Part shown: positions 24,735 through 32,825 of the stretch, in pieces
Numbering within the stretch: the first letter of the stretch is position 1
Layout of the letters: each line of letters begins with the position of its first letter
NCBI GenBank assembly: GCA_028023455.1
Contig: JAQFVV010006337.1
Coordinates: 1,665,001-1,729,000, forward strand
Direction of reading: 5' to 3'
Length of the DNA stretch: 64,000 nt
DNA from: Epiperipatus broadwayi
Lineage: Eukaryota > Onychophora > Udeonychophora > Euonychophora > Peripatidae
The notes under the pieces: model-generated
Told to the model about the DNA's origin: nothing
The model's input: only the letters and a program-made list of their open reading frames with translations
Databases searched by the model: none
Position numbers and translations under genes: made by a program

Positions 24735-24938
24735 TCATTGAAATGCACTGGATGACGTTTTGTTGTTCCTGTCTTCATCTTCTGTGCTTGATGAGTTTGT
24801 CTTGATAGCTTCTGATGTGTAGTTGATTCTTAGCTGTTTGTAATGGTGATGATGACCATCTTCAGTTTGCACAAGAGTGTAGAGGCCCTTTATTTGCATC
24901 ACCACTGCTGGTCTCCATCTTGAGGACCCACAGTACAT
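24735..24938 (-). pseudogene. Integrase C-terminal end of the nested element
   Basis: The frame reads YCGSSRWRPAVVMQIKGLYT, followed by a His-rich stretch and RINYTSEA. This resembles the C-terminal module of Ty3/gypsy integrases, in which a small beta-barrel ends with a region that would lie against the LTR. The catalytic core is missing. It ends about 40 bp before the polypurine tract. Confidence 0.6.
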
Positions 24939-24988
24939 ATGACATAGTACTTTTGTTCCTATTTGAAATTTTATTTTGTTTTTATCTT

Positions 24989-25336
24989 CTAGTTGAAGTT
25001 TGGTATAGGTTTCAGCTTTTTATTAAAGACTTCTGATTCATTAGTCTTCAACTTTGATAATGTTGTGAGCTGGTTCACTTTGAACCCTAAATAACTGAAC
25101 CAGTCATGATCTATTAGATCATTATGGTTACCTAATGCCACTACCAGTGGTAGGTATATAGTTTTGTTAGGCATAGTAATTTTTTCTGTTGTTTGATCCA
25201 TCAGTTTGATTTTATTCCCTTGGTAGTCTGATATTGACTTACTGCAAGGGTGCAACTTATATTTATTCTTTTTATTAATGACTGTCCAAGTCTTTCTTGA
25301 AACTATAGACACTGCTGACCCTGTGTCAAGTTCCAT
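24989..25336 (-). pseudogene. Retropepsin-like protease of the nested element
   Basis: It begins MELDTGSAVSIVSRKTW; the LDTGS-type active site is intact (D, T and G present). Later the typical LPLVVALGNHNDLIDHDWF region stands for the usual LLGRDW motif. The frame ends at 24989, and about 50 bp later the integrase tail begins, marking a large internal deletion. The domain itself looks nearly complete, but it is cut off from gag by a frameshift. Confidence 0.8.
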
Positions 25337-25448
25337 ATTAACTGGTGTATCATTTATTATGACAGTGTGTATAAACCCAGACTTGTTATCTCTGATATGA
25401 TTTATACAGGCAACTTGCTTATGTATCTTATAAGTGCCTTTACTGTCT

Positions 25449-25661
25449 TTAGGAATAGACTTGGCTGTTTTTTTTTAATTTCAGACATGCTGCCTTTATA
25501 TGGCCGATACGCTTGCAAAACGTGCATGTTGCTTTGCGGTGTGGACATTCTGTATGCATGTGCTCATTGCATCTATAACAATGCCTTAGACTATTTGATT
25601 CTAAATTATTTGAGCTGACTGAGTGCTTTGATGACCCAGTGTTATGCTCAATTCTTTGCAC
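25449..25661 (-). pseudogene. Nucleocapsid zinc knuckles of the nested element
   Basis: The frame contains CYRCNEHMHTECPHRKATC followed by a canonical CCHC knuckle, CTFCKRIGHIKAAC (C-X2-C-X4-H-X4-C). It is in a different frame from gag upstream and from protease downstream, so the polyprotein is broken. Confidence 0.85.
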
Positions 25662-25698
25662 TTCAGACTTTGTCTTTTTAATAGTTTAGCTTGACTAG

Positions 25699-26202
25699 CT
25701 ATAGTTTCTGCATTCTAACTTGAGCTACCGCTGTCTCAAAATGTAGGTCTGGAATCATTAACATTTTCAGCCACAAATTGTGATGGTTTATGCCACAAAT
25801 AAAATGATCATGAAGTGCTTCATTCATGAAGTCTTTGAAATCGCACTTCAAGGCTAATGTACGGTTTTGTGTTGCAAATTCTCTAGCTGTTTCACCCTGT
25901 TCTTTTATACTGAGATTAAAATGGTATCTCTGCATTATTGTCAAGGGTTTAGGAGAAAAATACTCTGTGAGAATTGTCAATGCTCAATCAAAATCCACCT
26001 CAGCTTGGGTTACAGCCGTAGATTGAGACTTGAGTATTTTGTACGTTTGCAAACCTATTGTGGTCATTAATGTAGCTAACTTTATCTCAGGCTTTTTTAT
26101 ATTGTTAGCCTGTAGATAAAAGATCAAACACTCTTTATAATTTGGCCAGCTCTCAGGTTGAGCCGGATCAAAAAATTCCATAGAGCTGATTGCTTTAGCC
26201 AT
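25699..26202 (-). pseudogene. gag (capsid part) of the nested element
   Basis: The reading frame from 26202 begins MAKAISSMEFFDPAQPESWP, a capsid start common to many Ty3/gypsy gag proteins of invertebrates, and continues in the same frame past one TGA (25986-25984) into a second part with the phrase EYFSPKPLTIMQRYHFN and REFATQNRTLALKCDF, then FICGI. These are the conserved gag helices. One in-frame stop and a later frameshift before the zinc knuckles interrupt it. Function in a live element would be to form the virus-like particle in the cytoplasm. Confidence 0.8.
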
Positions 26203-26499
26203 ATTTTATTTGTTTATGCTGAGTAACCACTCGTACTTGTTTTTATAGTTATGTTATTGTAACTAAATGAACAAAGCTTTTAAACCAATAGAGCGAGCTT
26301 TTATGCTGACTTGCGAATAAAGCTCTCATGGTTGTTTGAAGCTTCAAATTGACATGCCTTTATGTTTACGGAAATTTTATTCAACAATTTTACGTTGTTA
26401 CTTTTATAAAAAAAAAAATACAACCGTATTGAAATTATGGGAACGTAATTTTTTTCCAAACAAATAGCCACTCGTGTATTTATTTCATATGATAACTGT

Positions 26500-26640
26500 T
26501 GAAACTGGCATATTTTATAATTTTTCCAGCCGTGAGGGAAAATTTTTCTCTGTTACTGCACCAGATCTGTTTAAACTGGCATAGTTTATTCTAATTTTTC
26601 CAGACGTGAAGGAAAAATTTCTGTAAGGCTGTACCAAATC
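26500..26640 (-). repeat. Tandem duplication over the primer-binding region of the nested element
   Basis: Two diverged copies of about 75 bp, with words actggcatattttata/actggcatagtttatt, aatttttccag, and ctgcaccagatctg/ctgtaccaaatctg. The second copy abuts the 5' LTR. On the minus strand the copies give ttggtacagcc and ctggtgcagtaac, either of which could be the primer-binding site. Confidence 0.6.
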
Positions 26641-27232
26641 TGTTGTGTTTGGTTAGGCTTGCAGGTTCATTTCCAAACCAATAGATACAAAAAAGAACAA
26701 CTATTCAGCAATTAATATGTACAATTTATTAGTACAAAATATATACACATGTTAGTTAAACAAATGTACAAATACAGTTGATATGCTTCAATGTTGAGAT
26801 GGTCATGCGGAGTAAGGAACTCGCTTCCAGCTAATGATTAACCTGCATCGTGAGTTCTGGTCAGATTCTTCCAGCTATATAGTTAACTTGCCTCGAGTTG
26901 GCTGTAATTCAGACATAGCAGTTTCCAGTTCGGAGGTGGACTTGCCTCACTGCATGGATGTCACAATAATGACTAGATAAATACCTTTGCTGATGGCAGA
27001 AGATTTAATGGAGAGCACATTCTGTCATTCAGGTTAACAGAAGTAATTGCTCTCTGCCTTGCCTCCAAAAGGCTGACTATTTAAAGGCAGATCCACTACC
27101 TTACTGGAAAAACACGGATTCAGTGCGCGAACCCCAGTGAAGGTTTTAATCCGTTGGATAGCAACTGGGTGCTAGCCAATCAGGCAAGGAATCTGGAATA
27201 GTCCACTTCTAAAGGCAGGATCAGATATGACA
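26641..27232 (-). repeat. 5' LTR of the nested element
   Basis: On the minus strand it runs from TGTCATATCTGATCC to CCAAACACAACA. A CCAAT-type word (gattggctag) and a TATA-like tttaaatag lie in the first third, and AATAAA precedes the 3' part, giving plausible promoter and polyadenylation signals. It has one copy of the promoter-proximal unit that is doubled in the other LTR. Confidence 0.85.
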
Positions 27233-27237
27233 CATAG

Positions 27238-27430
27238 TAAATAAAAATTTCAGTCCATTGTTAGGAAGAAATTGGTTCCGACCACTTGGGATTCATGTAA
27301 ATGTAAATAAGTTCTTAAACTCCAGAACGTTCTGGAGTTTAACAACTTATTACTGATTCAAACCAAATCAAAGTAATTGATGATAAACAAGTGTTTGCAT
27401 GGGAGAAAAATGAAGACAGAATTACTTTAA
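27238..27430 (+). pseudogene. Protease C-terminal remnant of the outer element
   Basis: Directly after the right copy of catag, the translation gives FSPLLGRNWFRPLGIHVNVN, the C-terminal landmark of Ty3/gypsy proteases. This joins in order to the N-terminal part that ends at 24109. RT does not follow; only about 190 bp separate it from the polypurine tract. Confidence 0.7.
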
Positions 27431-27751
27431 AAAAAGTTATTCTCAAAATTATGCATAAATGTAAAAGTAAACTTGTCAGATTGTTTACTTTTATATTTAA
27501 AGATATAGTAATAAGTTAAGTTCGTATTTCTAGAATAGAGGGAAGAGTGAAATGTCCGCACATATAAAACCCTATATGTAAATAAAATATTATTTTTAAC
27601 AAGAAATATAGGCTTATTATATATCTGTATCAATATATATAATATATAGGGTACACGAGCACAGACTTTCACATGATCCACCACTCACCACTCTATCTCA
27701 TATCACTGATACACTTGAACACATACATATATGTCAAAAAGATAAATAATC

Positions 27752-27795
27752 ACCAATATAAGTATTTCATGCTAAACCAGCAATCATCAGTTGGT
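27752..27795 (-). ncRNA. Hammerhead ribozyme, core bases all present
   Basis: Minus strand, in order: ACCAA (27795-27791); CTGATGA (27790-27784); stem II in which TGCT pairs with AGCA around a GGTTT loop (27783-27769); GAA (27768-27766); stem III ATACTTAT, three pairs; A at 27757 as the base before the cleavage point; TTGGT (27756-27752), pairing with ACCAA. This is the type I layout with a very short stem III, as in retrozymes and Penelope elements, which usually act as dimers. The only weak point is a T-T apposition at the base of stem II. Confidence 0.8.
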
Positions 27796-28068
27796 TCGGA
27801 TTATCATCTCCACACTTATATGCAATAAGTGCTCAGATATATATTAAGATAGCCAATCTTCATACTTTAATGGACAGGTTTCAATCCACTCCACACTCCA
27901 ACTCTTCCACTTTCCATCCAATTGAAAATCTGAAGATGGAATGCTCAAAGGCCACCCTGAGGCTGGAGTGTGGAGTGGATTGAAGACTCTCCATTAAAGT
28001 ATGAAGATTGGTTATCTTAATATATCTCTGAGCACTTATTGCATATATCTGTAGAGATGATAATCTGG

Positions 28069-28112
28069 ACCAACTGATGATTTCTGGTTTAGCATGAAAT
28101 ATGTATATTGGT
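28069..28112 (+). ncRNA. Hammerhead ribozyme, second arm of the same palindrome
   Basis: Plus strand: ACCAA (28069-28073), CTGATGA (28074-28080), stem II segment 28081-28095 with one internal mismatch, GAA (28096-28098), stem III ATATGTAT (four pairs, one G-U), A at 28107, TTGGT (28108-28112). It is the mirror-image copy of the unit at 27752-27795. Confidence 0.75.
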
Positions 28113-28880
28113 GATTATTTATCTTCTCGACATATATGTGTTCAGGTATATCAGTGATATAAGATATAATGGTGAGTCGTGTGAAAGTCTTTGCTCATAT
28201 ACCCTATATATTACTTATTTTTGTAAATATGCATAGATTTCTTCACTTTAATAAAATTTCTTTTAATGGAGAAATTTACTCTAGAAAATCACTGGAGAGA
28301 TCATCCCAAAATTATAGATTAAATTAGAATAGAATTTGTATGTAAATAAAACTGGTTGCATACAAATTAGATCGTATATATTTATCCACCGGTAAATGAA
28401 GGAGGAAGCAACTAAAATGATGAGACTCGATTAAAGTTGATGTTAATTTGAAGTGATAATAGATCATCAGTAAAGAATGGTCAATGATAGGCTAGTAGAT
28501 CGACTAGCAGTGATTAAATCTAAGGTCATTACCAATGAAGAGTAATTAACTGAAGCTTAACCAAACCGCAAAATACAAGGTGGGAATGGGAATGGTTAAT
28601 ATATAACATATAAAGTGTCTGTAATCCCTAATATTGCAAACAAATAGTTCTATTCTATACATGAAGTTATATGTTCAATAATTACTCTTGATGTGAAAGA
28701 AGACTTTTTCACCCAAGGAAAATACTGCGTGAATATTAATGGACTATTACCTTTTTATGTTGTTTTTATCATATTATTATTTGTTATTAAATAAATCTTA
28801 TTATATATATATATATTTCGAAGTATATTGTTTATTTATTTAGCTTCCTTACTGATCTTTAGAGACCTCAGGACGCAGCA

Positions 28881-30039
28881 AATGAGCTTTCTTCATGTTT
28901 GTTCTTTGATAAAATTATTGATACAATGATGCCAAAAAAGATTGCTCTCTCTTCATGTGGTTATATTATTATCAACTTTAATTAACTATCATAATAAAGA
29001 TCCCATATATTAAACAAATTATTTTTTCAACAACTTTCCGCCTCTTACTTTGATCTTCGCAAAATGCATAGCTATTCATTTTCTTAAGATTTTTTTATCA
29101 ACTTGGATTTTTTTTATCTTTCTTTATCTTACTTTAATACATTTTCTAAAACATCTTACTGTAATTTTAACGATATACTACTTTCTTCAATAAATAATCA
29201 CTATTCACTTAGTATTATCAATATTTATACTTTGATAAATGTATATTTTATCTTGTAATCCAAATCTTGTAATCACAATTTTTTCTTTTCTTTTTTCCTA
29301 TCCAAATGTCAGCTCTATACAATGGTACACATCAATATATATATATAACAATATTCATTCTTAATTCTAATGGTTTTTTGTTTTTTTTGGCTTTAATAAA
29401 AACTCATTTAGTTTTTCCAATTCATAATTGAATTTCGTTATCATGAATATGCAATTTTCATCCTGTGACTATATTCATTGATTAGTTTTAACCAACAATG
29501 GGTTTCGATGCTGTTTTATAACGTTATTACAACGGATATCTAATACTATTCCAAAGAAAAGTATTCTTATTATAGTTACAAATTTGATTTCTTTTTATTA
29601 TAAATATTATTTACATTAAATATTATAATATATGTATAAATAAAAAGTACTTTAGTATTTTTTAAGCTATGACGTATTATGCTTAACATGTTTTCTGCTG
29701 GTAAGATTTCATTGAAGATTAGATGAACAATGTCAAGGCAACAAAGACACTGGCATGACTAATCCATGGGAACCAGAATTTTTTGATCGTAGTGACCCGT
29801 GAAATTTAAAAAGTCAAGAGACCTATGTGAAATTTTGTCATTTCTCTGTCTTTTGTGGTTTTGCTATCGGTGTGAGCACAGTGACTTTTTTGATCATATT
29901 GAGAATATTTTCATATATCTCATATTTAATATTGACATTATATTACTATAGAGAGTGAATTTTTAACTGTCAATTTGATGATATTATAGTAATTTTCCAT
30001 CACCACTATCTATAAGTAATTTCTATTTTGTTTCTTAAT
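28881..30039. other. Non-coding DNA, no gene seen
   Basis: AT-rich, low-complexity sequence. No recognisable domain, RNA gene or repeat pair. Confidence 0.4.
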
Positions 30040-30470
30040 AATTAAATATACTACCTTTTAAGATGTTTTTATATGTCACCATTACAGGTTATTTTTTATT
30101 TTGTAATGATATTTGTGGTATTATTTTTTAAAACAATTGTATGCATTTCCATATATATTTAATGCTTGTATCTTTTACATTTTATTTATAAATTATTCTT
30201 ATTTTCACTAAAAAAAATATTTCATAATTTTATATACTATCTTTTAAGACGTTTTTAGATTATTTTTTATTTTGCTTCTTTTGGTTCGTTGTCTTCTTTT
30301 CCATTTTCCTTATAAATTATCCTTATTTTCAATAAAAAAAGAGTGCACTTTTAATTTCATAATTTTTTTATAGTACCTTTTAATTAAGACATTTTTTACT
30401 CACCATTTCCACTATATGACAGATTTGCACTATATCGAGAAGAGTGTTTCTTTATTGTCTATTTAATTTT
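30040..30470. repeat. Degenerate tandem repeats of about 150 bp
   Basis: The motif ctaccttttaagatgttttt near 30050 recurs as ctatcttttaagacgttttt near 30238 and more loosely near 30376. Each is associated with ttataaattat(t/c)cttattttca words. Old and diverged. Confidence 0.45.
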
Positions 30471-30591
30471 AAAATTACAAATATTTTTTATAAATTTTTC
30501 TGCAATTATTTTGTAGTCAATTTGAATTTACAATAATTTTAATAAATTACTATTAATATAACCTGTAGATTTATACTTTACGTTTGTCTTC

Positions 30592-31118
30592 AATATGATA
30601 ATATTAAATTGTGCTATCACACTTCCAGTGTAAAGCTGTCAACAAATAGAAAACTAAATTAAATGTCTGAGCGCTTTTAAGAAGATGTACTTCTCATATT
30701 CATAGCCAGTTATGATTCTTTCTTTGAAATCATTATATAAATAAATACCATATGCAAATTCTATGCAAATGAGTAACTAAGACCATCTTTTAGATATAGC
30801 AAAACAAGCATCCTTACAATTAATGCAAAGGAGTCCTCTGCTATAAAGTAAGCTTCTTTTACCTTTCGCCTAATATCATGCCTCTCAGTACAAACTAATT
30901 TTGCAGATGCGGGTTCAAACACATGTCCTAAAAGATGGTCTTAGTTACTCATTTGCATATGGTATTTATTTATATAATGATTTCAAAGAAAGAATCATAA
31001 CTGGCTATGAATATGAGAAGTACATCTTCTTGAAAGTGCTCAGCCATTTAATTTAGTTTTCTACTTGTTGACAGCTTTACGTTGGAAGTGTGATAGCACA
31101 ATTTAATATTATCATATT
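30592..31118. mobile_element. Long palindrome with box-B-like centre
   Basis: Arms of about 200 bp: the left starts aatatgataatattaaattg at 30592 and is mirrored up to 31118; the inner ends are aagaccatcttttag (left) and ctaaaagatggtctt (right). The 135-bp loop (30794-30928) carries a box-B-like gcgggttcaaac at 30909-30920, but no convincing box A. Each arm has a stem agaag/cttct followed by (t)gaaagtgctc, a loose hammerhead-like pattern. I could not fix a target duplication (atttat occurs on both sides, too short to be decisive). Confidence 0.65.
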
Positions 31119-31181
31119 AATTTATGTATTTTTTTGGTGCATGTAATTTTTTTTTTGAGAAATGACAAAGATGGCACCATC

Positions 31182-31433
31182 CAACATTTTTCTTGCTATA
31201 AGATGGCTTCTTTAGTATTTTTCTTGCTATGTCTACTGGGTGGCTTCTTTAGTATTATTCTTGCTATGTCTACCGGATGGCTTCTTTAGTATTTTTCTTG
31301 CAATGATGTGGCTTCTTTAGTATTATTCTTGCTATGTCTTTAGTATTATTCTTGCTATATCTATCAGATGGCTTTTTTAGTATTATTCTTGTTATGTCTA
31401 CCGGATGGCTTCTTTAGCATTTTTCTTGCTATG
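31182..31433. repeat. Minisatellite, 37-bp unit
   Basis: About six full or partial copies of a unit of the form ggcttctttagtattattct followed by tgctatgtctaccggat. Copies differ by substitutions and by internal deletions in the middle units. It lies 60 bp from the end of the palindrome at 30592-31118. Confidence 0.9.
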
Positions 31434-32475
31434 GCAAAGACATACTACTCTAATCATTTGATCTTTAATGTAATGTCTCCGTGTGATCTGCAGACAAAGT
31501 TTAGTGATTAACTTTGTCCACAAATCACTAGGAAAAGAACTATCTATTTTTATAAAAAAATACATTAGATTTTTATTACTGTAGGCATTATTTAAAATAA
31601 GTGTTATAATAAGTGTATTGCAAAGTAAGAAAAAATAATCACTGATTGCAAATAATGGTATTCCCAACTGGAATATATTGATCTATTTTTATAATAAATA
31701 ACATTTGATTTTTAATATTGCGAGCATTATTTATATTAAGTATAATAATATTTGTGGAAAAAAAAAATAGAAAAAAAAGAACCATAGATTCCAAAAAACA
31801 ACGAAATAAAAAGTACTTATATGTAGACTGCAATAGATACCAGTAAATCTCAATAAGTGGCATAAAACTTACACTATACGAGCAAAATTCAAACTAATTT
31901 GAATTTTGCAAAATGCAGTCATATTTAGAAAAGTATTGAGAGGGACACCTGTTAAATTTTAAAAGTTCTATGAAATTAAGACATATGAAAATTTCTTATG
32001 GTATTATATATACTAGTTGTAGTCATTGACTGTTATGTTCACTTACTTTTCATATCCTATTTCCTACAAATCTTTACCTAAGTTCATCCTTATTATCTGC
32101 AAGCACTGATATCTGTAGATAGCATAATAAACATCACTTAATATCAACAGTAACTCTTTTCTTATCACTTAGAAATTTGTATAAATAATAATAAAATAAA
32201 AATAGACATCTTTCTGTTATATATATATATTTTTACATTTATTTTTTCATAAAATTCATACATAAATTTAATGAGAAACTTCTCTGCATTCAGTACATTT
32301 TATTGCTTTTCAAAATATTCAACAAAATAATGCAATCCTCTCTAGCACAATGTTTTCAAATTCAATGACACAAAAATTATACTTCCTTTTTCAATATATC
32401 TCTTAATAACAATTCTTATCACTAATTGCATATCTTATTCCAGTAATGTTTTAAAAATCCAATTCTATTTTTGTA
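31434..32475. other. Non-coding DNA, no gene seen
   Basis: AT-rich. Two related segments near 31545-31640 and 31680-31760 share words such as ctatttttataa and ataatacatt/ataacatt, suggesting an old short duplication. No coding signal. Confidence 0.4.
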
Positions 32476-32640
32476 TTGTAACTAAAACAAATCTGATAGC
32501 AGCTTAAGATGTGATATGTTGGACTATTTCCATCATTTATGAGTGAATGTTGAATGTATAGAAAATTTTAAACTTTATTTAAACTTTCCAAATACAAACA
32601 ACTTGTTAGTAATAAAACACAAATAGATAATATAGGTTAG

Positions 32641-32690
32641 TAATTACACAATGTTTCGAGTGGTATTATTCTCCACTCTTCTTCAGATAT
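32641..32690 (-). ncRNA. Hammerhead-like unit with intact core, weak stem I
   Basis: On the minus strand: CTGAAGA (32686-32680), stem II GAGTGG/CCACTC (6 bp), GAA (32657-32655), stem III ACATTGTGT (four pairs), A at 32645. Stem I can form only two pairs. The mirror copy in the other arm has lost the first core box. Confidence 0.5.
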
Positions 32691-32735
32691 TGCTGGCCTA
32701 TATGCACAGTGACAATATTCGCTTAAAGTTGCCTT

Positions 32736-32825
32736 TTGACAGAACAGCTCAGTTGGTAGAGCGTTTGCCTTAAATTCGATATTCAAGAATCTAAAGATGC
32801 GAGTTCAACCTCTAAGTGAATATTA
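32736..32825 (+). pseudogene. tRNA-like sequence in the palindrome loop
   Basis: It has a near-perfect internal promoter box A, agctcagttggtagagcg (32746-32763), and a box-B-like gagttcaacctc (32801-32812), at tRNA-like spacing. The acceptor and anticodon stems cannot be closed convincingly and the B box departs from consensus, so it is a tRNA-derived promoter or pseudogene rather than a working tRNA. I do not assign an anticodon. Confidence 0.65.

Larger units (their letters stand above)
24110..27237 (-). mobile_element. Nested LTR retrotransposon (Ty3/gypsy type) with 5-bp target duplication
   Basis: LTRs at 26641-27232 (5') and 24115-24696 (3') lie in minus orientation. The host pentamer catag is present at 24110-24114 and again at 27233-27237, the 4 to 6-bp duplication expected of retroviral-type integrase. 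Between the LTRs, read on the minus strand, are gag, zinc knuckles, protease, and then directly the integrase C-terminal end; RT, RNase H and most of integrase are gone. A purine-rich tract, agtggagggt, precedes the 3' LTR. It inserted into the protease gene of an older related element, so it is the younger of the two. Frame breaks in gag make it inactive. Confidence 0.9.
27590..28222. mobile_element. Palindromic element in the 3' LTR with hammerhead ribozymes on both strands
   Basis: The 8-mer ttattttt stands at 27590-27597 and 28215-28222; the sister LTR has one copy at the same place (near 21310), so 617 bp were inserted. Arms of roughly 230 bp (27640-27870 and 27990-28208) surround a centre that itself has an inverted pair, ccactccacactcc and ggagtgtggagtgg. 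A non-inverted stretch of about 40 bp lies only on the left. Both arms hold a hammerhead unit (27795-27752 minus; 28069-28112 plus). No protein frame. It shares its core with the element at 21825-22707. Confidence 0.85.
21271..28880 (+). mobile_element. Outer LTR retrotransposon (Ty3/gypsy type), internally deleted, with nested insertions
   Basis: Two long direct repeats (21271-22977 and 27548-28880) begin tgaaatgtccgcac and end in cagca. They flank degraded gag and protease sequence on the plus strand. A purine-rich tract, agagggaagag, stands immediately before the right LTR, as a polypurine tract should. Reverse transcriptase, RNase H and integrase are absent, so this copy was already non-autonomous apart from later damage. 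A second LTR element (24115-27232) splits its protease gene, and each LTR carries a different palindromic insertion. I could not find a clear target duplication around the outer element. Confidence 0.8.
27548..28880 (+). repeat. 3' LTR of the outer retrotransposon (interrupted)
   Basis: Counterpart of 21271-22977. It follows the purine tract ending at 27547. It carries a different palindromic insertion (27598-28214) from the one in the 5' LTR and preserves the empty site of that insertion. Confidence 0.85.

Noticed and set aside
25367-26070. Plus-strand open frames over the nested element
   Set aside because: They are the reverse of the gag, zinc knuckle and protease frames on the minus strand.
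21271-28880. Target-site duplication for the outer LTR element
   Set aside because: Bases before 21271 (caaga) and after 28880 (aatga) do not match; shifting the ends by a few bases did not give a credible pair.
30592-31118. Confident hammerhead call in this palindrome
   Set aside because: Only stem II and a gaaag word are clear; the first core box cannot be matched and stem I is absent, so it is left as a loose resemblance.
32736-32825. Functional tRNA gene
   Set aside because: Box A is good, but box B deviates and the acceptor and anticodon stems do not close; it is better read as a tRNA-derived promoter.
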